Part shown: piece by piece, positions 6,019 to 11,663 of the stretch
Layout: every line of letters starts with the position of its first letter
How positions within the stretch are numbered: position 1 is the first letter of the stretch
NCBI GenBank assembly: GCA_044867425.1
Contig: JBIOUX010000069.1
Coordinates: 1 to 22,611 of the forward strand
DNA: 22,611 nucleotides
Origin: CAWBJP01 sp044867425
GTDB taxonomy: Bacteria; Actinomycetota; Acidimicrobiia; IMCC26256; BP-133
Direction: 5' to 3'
Made by a program: the position numbers and the translations under genes
Notes under the pieces: model-generated
Told to the model about the DNA's origin: nothing
What the model saw: only the letters and a program-made list of their open reading frames with translations
Database searches by the model: none

Positions 6019-7782
6019 ATGACCACGCGCCCGCACTGGGGAGCGGGCCGGGTTCGCGTCGCCGGACTCGCCGCGCTCACCATACTGTCCACCGCCGGAT
6101 TCGCCTTTCCGCCACCACCCGACGCCGTCCGACAGGCGGTCGAGGACCTCGGTGTCCCCGACCTCCCCGCCGCCGTCGTCCCGACGGCCGGGGGCGAGGA
6201 CCTCAAGGGCCTGTTCCGGCTCGACGCCGCCAGTTGCGAAAGCGGCGCGGCGTCCGGCACCTACTTCCGCATGATCCAGCCGGGGGGCAGGCCGGACGGG
6301 CCCTTCATCGAGAACAACTCCTCCGCCTGCGCCGACAAGACCTACACCGACCTGCAACCGGGGAAGGACGGCGGGCTGTCGACCGTCGCCCACCAACCCC
6401 ATCCCGATCCCGCTTTCGATCCGAGTGGCAACGGCGTGAACGACCGGATCACCCTGCCCAAGGGATTCTTCGGTCGGAACTTCTCCACCGCCACCAACCC
6501 CACCGACCCGCAGACGTCGGCGGCGGCACCGGTCCCCACCGTCACCCATGACGGCGCCGGCAACCTGAGCGGGAACATGTCGGCCTTTGCCGCCGCCTAC
6601 GGCGGCCAGCACTTCAACCAGGGGTCGCCGAAGCCCGACGGGTCGAGCCCCGGTTTGACGTCGGGTCCGACGGGGACTTACGACGCCGCCACCAAGCGGT
6701 TCGCCCTGGAGTGGTCCAGCACCATCGTGGGCGGCCCGTTCAACAACTTCACCGGCAAGTGGCATTTCGAGGGGACCTTCGAACCGGCCGGCGGCGCTCC
6801 GGCCCAGACGCCCAGCCCCGACGAAGGCGATGGCGGGGGCGACGGGCTCTTCGGCCTGCCGTTGCCCCTGCCGGGAGCGCCGCCGTCCGCCGCCGCCACA
6901 CCCGTGGCCGATCGGCTCGTCGCCGGCCAGGCCGCGGGAGAGCTCAAGGGCCTGTTCCGCCTGACGGCGGCGTCCTGCACCGCCGGTAACCCGTCGGGCA
7001 CCTACTTCCGCATGATCCAGCCCGGAGGCACAGCGGCCGACGGGCCGTACCTGTCGAACACCTCCTCCAAGTGCACGGACCAGACCTACACCGACATGGA
7101 ACCTGGCAAGGACGGCGGGCTGTCCACCGTCGCCTTCCAGCCGCAGCCCGAGCCGCCCTTCACCAGCGAGGGCGGCTCGCAGCAAGGGGCGAACGACAAG
7201 ATCACCATGCCCAAGGAGTTCTTCGGCTCCAAGTACGCCACCGCCACCAACCAGACCGACCCCCAGACCAACCTGCCCACCGTGCTGCCCAAGGTCGTGG
7301 TCGACGGCGCCGGCAAACTGAGTGGCGACATGAGGGCTTTCGCCGCCGCCTACCAGGGCCAGCACTTCAACCAGGGTGCCCCCAAGCCCGACGGCTCCAC
7401 TCCCGGGGCCACCACGCTGCTCACCGGGACCTATGACTCCGGCACCAGGAAGTTCTCCCTGGAGTGGACGAGCACGATCGTGGGCGGGCCCTTCGACAAC
7501 TTCACCGGCAAGTGGCACCTCGAGGGCGTGTTCGAGCCGGCCGTGACGGCAACCACGGGCACGTCGGGCGGGTCCACCACCGGCTCGAGCGGCTCGGGGA
7601 CGTCGGCCCTGCCGTCGACGGCGGCGACCGGCCAGACGACGGCCGCCCAGGTGGCCGGCACCGGCACCACCGCCCGCACCGGTCCGCCGTGGCCGGCCAC
7701 GCTTCCGGCGGCGCTCCTCGGGCTGGCCTGGGCCGGGCGCCGGCTGACGCGCCGGCCGCCCGTCGACCCAAAGGAGGGCTGA
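6019..7782 (+). CDS. Secreted, tail-anchored protein with two copies of an unassigned domain
   Basis: A 587-residue protein with an N-terminal export signal (arginines, hydrophobic stretch 14-27, likely cleavage after A29). Residues about 61-256 and 308-507 are two copies of the same domain. Each copy begins LKGLFRL.AASC and contains SGTYFRMIQPGG, a second cysteine before TYTD, PGKDGGLSTVA, a DPQT loop, FNQG.PKPDGS, and ends with IVGGPFNNFTGKWH and FEP. Cysteine pairs C73/C104 and C320/C352 probably form disulfides outside the cell. A Pro/Ala-rich linker (257-307) joins the copies. A Ser/Thr/Gly-rich stalk (about 510-555) leads to a short hydrophobic segment (558-573) and an arginine-rich tail, suggesting membrane anchoring; no proper LPXTG motif is present. 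The next two genes follow on the same strand, and the lipoprotein at 8861 carries a third copy. I do not recognise the domain and assign no activity. Confidence 0.88.
   Translation: MTTRPHWGAGRVRVAGLAALTILSTAGFAFPPPPDAVRQAVEDLGVPDLPAAVVPTAGGEDLKGLFRLDAASCESGAASGTYFRMIQPGGRPDGPFIENNSSACADKTYTDLQPGKDGGLSTVAHQPHPDPAFDPSGNGVNDRITLPKGFFGRNFSTATNPTDPQTSAAAPVPTVTHDGAGNLSGNMSAFAAAYGGQHFNQGSPKPDGSSPGLTSGPTGTYDAATKRFALEWSSTIVGGPFNNFTGKWHFEGTFEPAGGAPAQTPSPDEGDGGGDGLFGLPLPLPGAPPSAAATPVADRLVAGQAAGELKGLFRLTAASCTAGNPSGTYFRMIQPGGTAADGPYLSNTSSKCTDQTYTDMEPGKDGGLSTVAFQPQPEPPFTSEGGSQQGANDKITMPKEFFGSKYATATNQTDPQTNLPTVLPKVVVDGAGKLSGDMRAFAAAYQGQHFNQGAPKPDGSTPGATTLLTGTYDSGTRKFSLEWTSTIVGGPFDNFTGKWHLEGVFEPAVTATTGTSGGSTTGSSGSGTSALPSTAATGQTTAAQVAGTGTTARTGPPWPATLPAALLGLAWAGRRLTRRPPVDPKEG
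6199..6786 (+). repeat. Domain copy A (coding repeat)
   Basis: First of three copies of the two-cysteine domain. It is matched by 6940-7539 in the same gene and 8969-9559 in the lipoprotein gene. The most constant parts are the YFRMI block, the DGGL block, the FNQG/PKP block and the closing IVGGPFNNFTG block. Confidence 0.85.
6940..7539 (+). repeat. Domain copy B (coding repeat)
   Basis: Second copy of the domain, in the same protein as copy A. By eye it is closer to copy A than to the lipoprotein copy (both share FRMIQPGG, GGLSTVA and AAAYxGQHFNQG), pointing to a within-gene duplication after the lipoprotein split. Confidence 0.85.
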
Positions 7783-7784
7783 GC

Positions 7785-8813
7785 ATGGCGACCAGGGACG
7801 CCGACCTCACCGCCGCCGAGCGCCTGGCCGAATCCGCCGCCCGTGTGAAGCAGCGGGCGACCGCCCGCTCCGCCGCCGTCACTCCCTTGCGGGTGGCACT
7901 GTTCATCGGCATCGGGCTCATCGCCGCGCCCTTCATCTTCCAGATGCTGGGCGGCGAGAACCGGGCCCTCAAGGGCGCCGACATGATGGAGGCCTTCAAG
8001 CCCTACATGACCGAGGCCCGCATCACCCAGTTCCAGGGCTTCCTCGGCACCATCGACGCCGCCGAGCAGGAGACCCGGACCAAGTTCCTCCCGGCCGTCG
8101 AACCCGCGGCCACGGAAGCGCCCCAACGGCAGGCGGTGGCCGCCGTGGAGGACTGGAGCGCCAAGTGGCGGGGCGAGCGTGACGCCATCGGCATCAACGA
8201 GGACATGTCCGGGATGGTGAATGACATCGCCGCCAACCTGGACAACTACGCCGCCGTCAACCGTCTGCCGAAGTTCTTCCTGTTCCCCTTCTTCTTCATC
8301 ATGCCGGGGATCATCATCGCTCTCCTCGCCCGGGCCGCCATCAAGCGGGCCCGGGCCGGGCATGGCCCCGGGACGCCAGGCAAGGCGCTGGTGGTCATGG
8401 GAGTGGGGCTCATAGCCGCCCCCTTCATCTTCCAGATGATGGGCGGGGAGAACCGGGCCTTCGAAGGCAAGTCGATGATCGACGCCTTCAAGCCGATCAT
8501 GACGACGGAGAACATCACCAACATCCAGGGCTATTTCCCCGTCATCGGGCTGGCCGAGGGCCAGCTGCGCAATGACCTCGTCCCGCTCGCCGGCCCGTCG
8601 GCGGCGAGCGACTACCCCGCCATCACCAAGCTCTCCGGCCAGTGGAACACCATCTCGGCCGAGTTCGCCGACTTTCTGGGAGCCATGAACGACAACCTGG
8701 TGGAGTACAGCGCCGTGAAGGCGCTGCCGCCCTTCTCCCTCTTCCCGTTCTTCTTCATCCTGCCCGGACTCATGGTCGCCGGCCTGGGCCTCGCCGCCCT
8801 GCGCCGCACATAG
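7785..8813 (+). CDS. Four-helix membrane protein made of two tandem repeats, unknown function
   Basis: A 342-residue protein. ATG 7785 is preceded by AAGGAGGG six bases upstream and begins two bases after the previous stop, so co-translation with the two-domain surface protein is likely. The protein is an internal duplication. Module 1 (about 35-190) and module 2 (199-342) each have a helix GLIAAPFIFQM, the block GGENRA followed by (D/S)M(M/I)(E/D)AFKP, a loop domain of roughly 90-110 residues, then a second helix with the motif LFPFFFI(M/L)PG. Predicted helices are at 35-55, 164-186, 200-222 and 317-339. If the N-terminus is cytoplasmic, both loops face outside, on the same side as the neighbouring surface proteins. 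The N-terminal 34 residues are charged. I do not recognise the family; a partner or anchor for the adjacent secreted proteins is inference from position and shared duplication. Confidence 0.85.
   Translation: MATRDADLTAAERLAESAARVKQRATARSAAVTPLRVALFIGIGLIAAPFIFQMLGGENRALKGADMMEAFKPYMTEARITQFQGFLGTIDAAEQETRTKFLPAVEPAATEAPQRQAVAAVEDWSAKWRGERDAIGINEDMSGMVNDIAANLDNYAAVNRLPKFFLFPFFFIMPGIIIALLARAAIKRARAGHGPGTPGKALVVMGVGLIAAPFIFQMMGGENRAFEGKSMIDAFKPIMTTENITNIQGYFPVIGLAEGQLRNDLVPLAGPSAASDYPAITKLSGQWNTISAEFADFLGAMNDNLVEYSAVKALPPFSLFPFFFILPGLMVAGLGLAALRRT
7887..8354 (+). repeat. Membrane module 1 (coding repeat)
   Basis: Encodes helix, GGENRA block, extracytoplasmic loop and LFPFFFIMPG helix. It is repeated at 8379-8810 in the same gene, with near-identical helix motifs and a more diverged loop. 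Confidence 0.8.
8379..8810 (+). repeat. Membrane module 2 (coding repeat)
   Basis: Second module of the four-helix protein, matching 7887-8354. Its loop is shorter than that of module 1 (about 94 versus 108 residues between helices), while GLIAAPFIFQM and LFPFFFI.PG are retained. Confidence 0.8.
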
Positions 8814-8835
8814 CCGAGCCGCCCCCCGGCTCGGC
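8813..8835 (+). terminator. Intercistronic hairpin before the lipoprotein gene
   Basis: GCCGAGCC (8813-8820) and GGCTCGGC (8828-8835) form a perfect 8-bp stem with a seven-base loop, beginning at the last base of the TAG stop. There is no T-run. It may attenuate or stabilise the transcript between the membrane-protein and lipoprotein genes. Confidence 0.5.
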
Positions 8836-8860
8836 CATCACAAACGAAGGAGGAGTTCCC

Positions 8861-9568
8861 ATGCGAGGTCGGCTCGCGGTCAGCCTGGTGTTCGTGGTGA
8901 CGCTGGTGGCCTCGGCGTGCGGCGGCGACGGCGGAGGCAGCAACGAGACCGCCGCCGAAGGTGCTGAAGAGCTCGTCGGGGTGTTCAAGATCGACCCCGG
9001 GTCGTGCGAAGCCGCCGGGGTGACCAAGGGGTCGTACTTCCGCATGATCACACCCGACGGCAAGCCCGGCGACGGCCCCTACGTTCCCAACGGCGACTCG
9101 CCTTGCGGGGACAAGACGTGGGCGCCGATGAAGCCGGGAAGTGACGGCGGGCTCAAGACCGGCGCCTACCAGCCGTACCCGGACCCGGCGTTCGACGACA
9201 AGGGCAACGGCACGGGCTCGGCCGTCACCGAGCCGACGGTGTGGTTCGCGGTGACGTTCGCCATCGCCACCAACGAGAAGGACCCCCAGACGGACAGCGG
9301 GACGTCCATGCCCAAGATCATGGTGGAGGACGGGAAGCTCTCGGGCGACCTGAGCGCCTACGCCGCCGCCTGGAACAAGCAGCACTTCAACCAGGGCGCC
9401 CCCAAGCCGGGCGGGGATCGGCCGGGGTTCACGGCCGGACCCACCGGCACCTACGACGAGGCCACCAAGGCGTACAAGCTGGACTGGTCGAGCCAGATCG
9501 TGGGCGGCCCGTTCAACAACTTCACCGGCGTCTGGCACCTGGAAGGCACCTTCGAACCGGAGAGCTAG
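8861..9568 (+). CDS. Lipoprotein with one copy of the unassigned two-cysteine domain
   Basis: A 235-residue protein with a lipoprotein signal peptide: arginines at 2 and 4, hydrophobic 5-16, then LVASAC with lipidation Cys C20 followed by a Gly/Ser-rich tether. Residues about 37-233 are a single copy of the domain found twice in the protein at 6019-7782. It keeps GSYFRMITP, cysteines C49 and C82, the DGGLKTG block, DPQT, FNQGAPKP, GPTGTYD and IVGGPFNNFTG. AAGGAGGAG six to fourteen bases upstream is a strong ribosome site for ATG 8861. It is the third gene of the surface locus and is preceded by a hairpin that could set its level. Its TAG shares a CTAG with the stop of the opposing gene. Role unknown; it is probably anchored in the outer leaflet of the cytoplasmic membrane. 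Confidence 0.9.
   Translation: MRGRLAVSLVFVVTLVASACGGDGGGSNETAAEGAEELVGVFKIDPGSCEAAGVTKGSYFRMITPDGKPGDGPYVPNGDSPCGDKTWAPMKPGSDGGLKTGAYQPYPDPAFDDKGNGTGSAVTEPTVWFAVTFAIATNEKDPQTDSGTSMPKIMVEDGKLSGDLSAYAAAWNKQHFNQGAPKPGGDRPGFTAGPTGTYDEATKAYKLDWSSQIVGGPFNNFTGVWHLEGTFEPES
8969..9559 (+). repeat. Domain copy C (coding repeat)
   Basis: Third copy of the two-cysteine domain, within the lipoprotein. It is the most diverged of the three, with AAWNKQHFNQG where A and B have AAAYxGQHFNQG, and KTWAPM where they have TYTDL or TYTDM. Confidence 0.85.
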
Positions 9569-9873
9569 GGGGTGGCGGCTCCGTAACGGGCGGAGCCCGT
9601 CACCCGGGCCTGGCCATCCAGGTCCAGTTCGAGGGCCTCGGGGATGTCGCCGGCGAGAAACACGTACACGCCGGCGGCACGCCACACCACGAACGCCCCG
9701 GGGTCCCCGGGGCTGCCCAACGCCGCCCGGAGGGGGCGAGACCGGCCGGCGATCACGGTGACGGCGCGCTCCCCCGACCCGCACACGGCCACGAGCCGCG
9801 GCGACAGGCTGGTCTCCGGAACGGGACCGTCCAACCGGCGGGCCCGGCTGGCCGGGCGGGGCGGGCGGGCCAT
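9565..9873 (-). CDS. Small protein of unknown function
   Basis: A 102-residue frame on the minus strand from ATG 9873 to TAG 9565. Third codon positions are strongly GC-rich, as in neighbouring genes. It lies 18 bases after the DUF59 gene on the same strand, so it probably ends the arsR operon. The N-terminal 20 residues are Arg/Pro-rich. The rest (LVAVCGSGERAVTVIAG, then GAFVVWRAAGVYVFLAGDIPEALEL) reads as a compact alpha/beta or beta-rich domain with one cysteine. I recognise no family. The stop is shared with that of the convergent lipoprotein gene through one CTAG. An AGGGG 14 bases upstream is a poor ribosome site, so a slightly different start is possible. Confidence 0.6.
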   Translation of the reverse strand: MARPPRPASRARRLDGPVPETSLSPRLVAVCGSGERAVTVIAGRSRPLRAALGSPGDPGAFVVWRAAGVYVFLAGDIPEALELDLDGQARVTGSARYGAATP

Positions 9874-9891
9874 CGGTCGGACGCCGCCCCT

Positions 9892-10200
9892 TCAGATCCC
9901 GAGGAAGGCTTTGCCCTCGGCCGAGATCATGTCGGGGGACCATGGGGGGCGGAAGGTGAGCTCGGTCCGGACGTCGGCGGCGGGGAAGGCGGAGAGGACC
10001 TCGGTCATCTGCCCGGCGATGACCGGCCCGAGCCCGCAGCCCATGGTCGTGAGCGTGTAGCGGACGACGATGGTGCGGTCGTCGACCTCGACGTCGTAGA
10101 TGAGCCCGAGGTCGACGACGTTGACGCCCAGCTCCGGGTCGATCACGGCGGTCAGCGCCTGGCGGACGTCCGCCGGGCTGGGCATTCCCTCATCCGTCAC
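9892..10200 (-). CDS. DUF59 / MIP18-family protein (SufT-like Fe-S assembly factor)
   Basis: A 102-residue protein starting at GTG 10200, whose start overlaps the arsR stop as GTGA. The domain is easy to see: VRQALTAVIDPELGVNVVDLGLIYDVEVDD, then VRYTLTTMGCGLGPVIAGQM, matching the MIP18/SufT/PaaD family, in which DPE, VDLGL and the cysteine of the T-x-G-C loop are conserved. Family members help mature Fe-S proteins or oxygenase complexes. No suf genes are nearby, so its clients are unknown, though an Fe-S oxidoreductase lies in the redox cluster a few kilobases away. The first residues (MTDEGMPSP) are a short extension; an internal ATG six codons in would be an alternative start. Co-translation with arsR suggests control by the regulator's signal. 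Confidence 0.88.
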   Translation of the reverse strand: MTDEGMPSPADVRQALTAVIDPELGVNVVDLGLIYDVEVDDRTIVVRYTLTTMGCGLGPVIAGQMTEVLSAFPAADVRTELTFRPPWSPDMISAEGKAFLGI

Positions 10201-10538
10201 GACGACCGGAGGGCCTGCTGACGGTTGAGCTCGTCGGCCATGACCGAGCGCAGGATGTCCATGGCCTCGATCACCTTCGGGTGGCGCAGCGAGTACACGA
10301 CGTTGTTCCCCTGCCGCTGGGTGTCCACCAGGCCCCGGTCACGGAGCACGGCGAGATGCTGGGAGGTGTTCGACTGTGGAGCCTCCAACACCTCACACAG
10401 CTCGCTCACGGTGTGGGGCCCGTCCCGCAGGGCGTAGAGGGCGAGAAGGCGCTTGGCGTCGTTCATGGCCTTGCACATCGACGACACCAGCTCGTCCAGC
10501 TCCCGGCGGAGCTTTGGGTCGACGTTGGCGACGGCCAA
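10197..10538 (-). CDS. ArsR-family winged-helix regulator
   Basis: A 113-residue protein if it starts at TTG 10538, or 116 from GTG 10547. The GTG overlaps GGGAGG (10552-10547), whereas TTG lies eight bases after it, so TTG is preferred. The ArsR/SmtB fold is clear: MNDAKRLLALYALRDGPHTVSELCEVL, recognition helix SNTSQHLAVLRDRGLV, wing RQGNNVVYSLRHPKV, and a C-terminal helix. Cysteines C22 (SSMCKAM) and C48 (SELCEVL) stand in the first helices; the classical ELCVCDL metal box is not complete. A thiol- or persulfide-responsive role is possible but unproven. It heads an operon with a DUF59 gene and a small unknown gene. Many ArsR proteins repress their own operon, so the upstream AT-rich region may hold its operator. 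Confidence 0.9.
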   Translation of the reverse strand: MAVANVDPKLRRELDELVSSMCKAMNDAKRLLALYALRDGPHTVSELCEVLEAPQSNTSQHLAVLRDRGLVDTQRQGNNVVYSLRHPKVIEAMDILRSVMADELNRQQALRSS

Positions 10539-10822
10539 GGGTCGCACCTCCCGGAAACTGGCGGCCTCTCAACGATAACGGAGGAATGCCCCGGCGTCTC
10601 CATCCTCCTCGGCTCCACGGCGCGGGCCCAGCTCGGTGGACGACAACCCGCCGGTCTTTAGAAATCGTACCTTTTTCGTCGGCTTTTCGCACCGGGTCAT
10701 CAGAAGCGGCCCCCGAGGCACCGTCCACCAGTAGGCCCGGTTGAAGGCCACTTGGCCATGTTCCACACCACCAACGGCTTCAGGGGGCGGGGCGGGTGGT
10801 CAAACCTTCGACCCGACTCCCT
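10539..10822. other. Intergenic region between the envelope operon end and arsR
   Basis: About 280 bases with no gene I can support. Base 10655 to 10690 is AT-rich with T-runs on the plus strand, unlike the surroundings. Reading toward arsR, TATCGT at 10577-10572 is a -10-like hexamer that would give a short leader, but its -35 match is poor. ACCACC (10767-10772) and GGTGGT (10795-10800) could form a weak hairpin after the envelope operon. A 65-codon open frame on the minus strand here looks non-coding. Confidence 0.4.
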
Positions 10823-11662
10823 TCAGTGGCGCCGGCCCAGGCGGTCGAGCTGGCGGAGAAGCGGGGTGGCCGCGATCACCCCGCTGAAGGACACCAGCTC
10901 AGCGGCAAGGTTGAGCATGGAGAGCACGAAGACCGCGGCCGTACGGGCGCCGGGGCCGAACTGAAGCAGGGCGCCTACGCCGAGGGCGGCGCCGAGGGCG
11001 TTGGCGCCGGCATCGCCCAGCATCAGCCGCTCGCCCAGGTCCTCGGGCAGGAGACCGGCGGCGGCGCCGATCACCGGCGCCAGCGCCACCCCGACGGGCC
11101 CGGTCCCGGCCACCAGGGCCAGCGGCACCCAGGCGAGGAGCCCCGCCTTGACCGCCCGTCCCGGGGCGGTGTCGAAGCCGTTGGCCAGGTTGGCGGCCAG
11201 GGCCACCAGGGCGCCGTCGGCGGCGAGGCGGGCCAGGCTGGTGCCCGACCCGGTGGCCGAGGCCAGCATGAGCGCCAGGGCGCCCCCACCGAGCAGCTTG
11301 AGTCCGCCGGCGGAGAGGCGTCCCGCCGACAGGGCCCGCAGGTGGCCGCGCCAGCCCCGCTCCCCCTCCCCGCCGGTCACATCGTCGATGAAGCCCAGGG
11401 CGGCGAACCCGACGACAGCGACCAGGACGGCGACCCGGGCCGGGCCCGGGCCGGCGTGGCCGATGCCGGCGGCTGCCGCCAGGGTGCGCCCGCCCTCGAC
11501 CACCAGCACGGCGAGGGCGAGCAGGACGCCAACCCCGGTGGGGACGGTGCGGCCCCGGAAGTTCTGGCGGTCGAGGGCCGGTCCGGCGAAGAGCCCGCCG
11601 GCCGTCATCCACAACAGCCGGGCGGCCAGGAACCCCGTCGCCACCCCGATGAGAACACTCAT
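10823..11662 (-). CDS. MraY/WecA-like phosphoglycosyl transferase (glycosyltransferase family 4)
   Basis: A 279-residue polytopic membrane protein. It has the polyprenyl-phosphate sugar-1-phosphate transferase motifs: NFRGRTVPTGVG near residue 34, the double aspartate in GFIDDVTG (D93, D94), NLANGFDTAPGR (N158, N161, D164), and MLGDAGANALGA (D217). These correspond to the magnesium and catalytic aspartates of MraY/WecA. The C-terminal AELVSFSGVIAATPLLRQLDRLGR resembles a divergent subgroup rather than true MraY, and the protein is shorter than MraY (about 320-360). The family attaches a sugar phosphate to undecaprenyl phosphate on the cytoplasmic face. It begins one base after the stop of the phosphatase-like gene and closes an operon containing murJ, so a cell-wall or surface glycan role is likely. 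The sugar donor is unknown. Confidence 0.85.
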   Translation of the reverse strand: MSVLIGVATGFLAARLLWMTAGGLFAGPALDRQNFRGRTVPTGVGVLLALAVLVVEGGRTLAAAAGIGHAGPGPARVAVLVAVVGFAALGFIDDVTGGEGERGWRGHLRALSAGRLSAGGLKLLGGGALALMLASATGSGTSLARLAADGALVALAANLANGFDTAPGRAVKAGLLAWVPLALVAGTGPVGVALAPVIGAAAGLLPEDLGERLMLGDAGANALGAALGVGALLQFGPGARTAAVFVLSMLNLAAELVSFSGVIAATPLLRQLDRLGRRH

Positions 11663-11663
11663 C

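Noticed and set aside
5362..7518. Very long open frame on the minus strand (over 700 codons)
   Set aside because: It runs opposite dsrE2 and the two-domain surface gene, has Gly/Arg/Val-rich low-complexity translation with no recognisable domain, and reflects the strong third-position GC bias of the genes on the plus strand.
7690..7782. Sortase LPXTG sorting signal at the C-terminus of the two-domain surface protein
   Set aside because: There is a hydrophobic stretch and arginine-rich tail, but only PATLP near it and no LPXTG-like pentapeptide in the right place.
10569..10766. A 65-codon minus-strand frame upstream of arsR
   Set aside because: Atypical codon use, no motif, no ribosome site, and it covers the AT-rich stretch expected to hold the arsR promoter.
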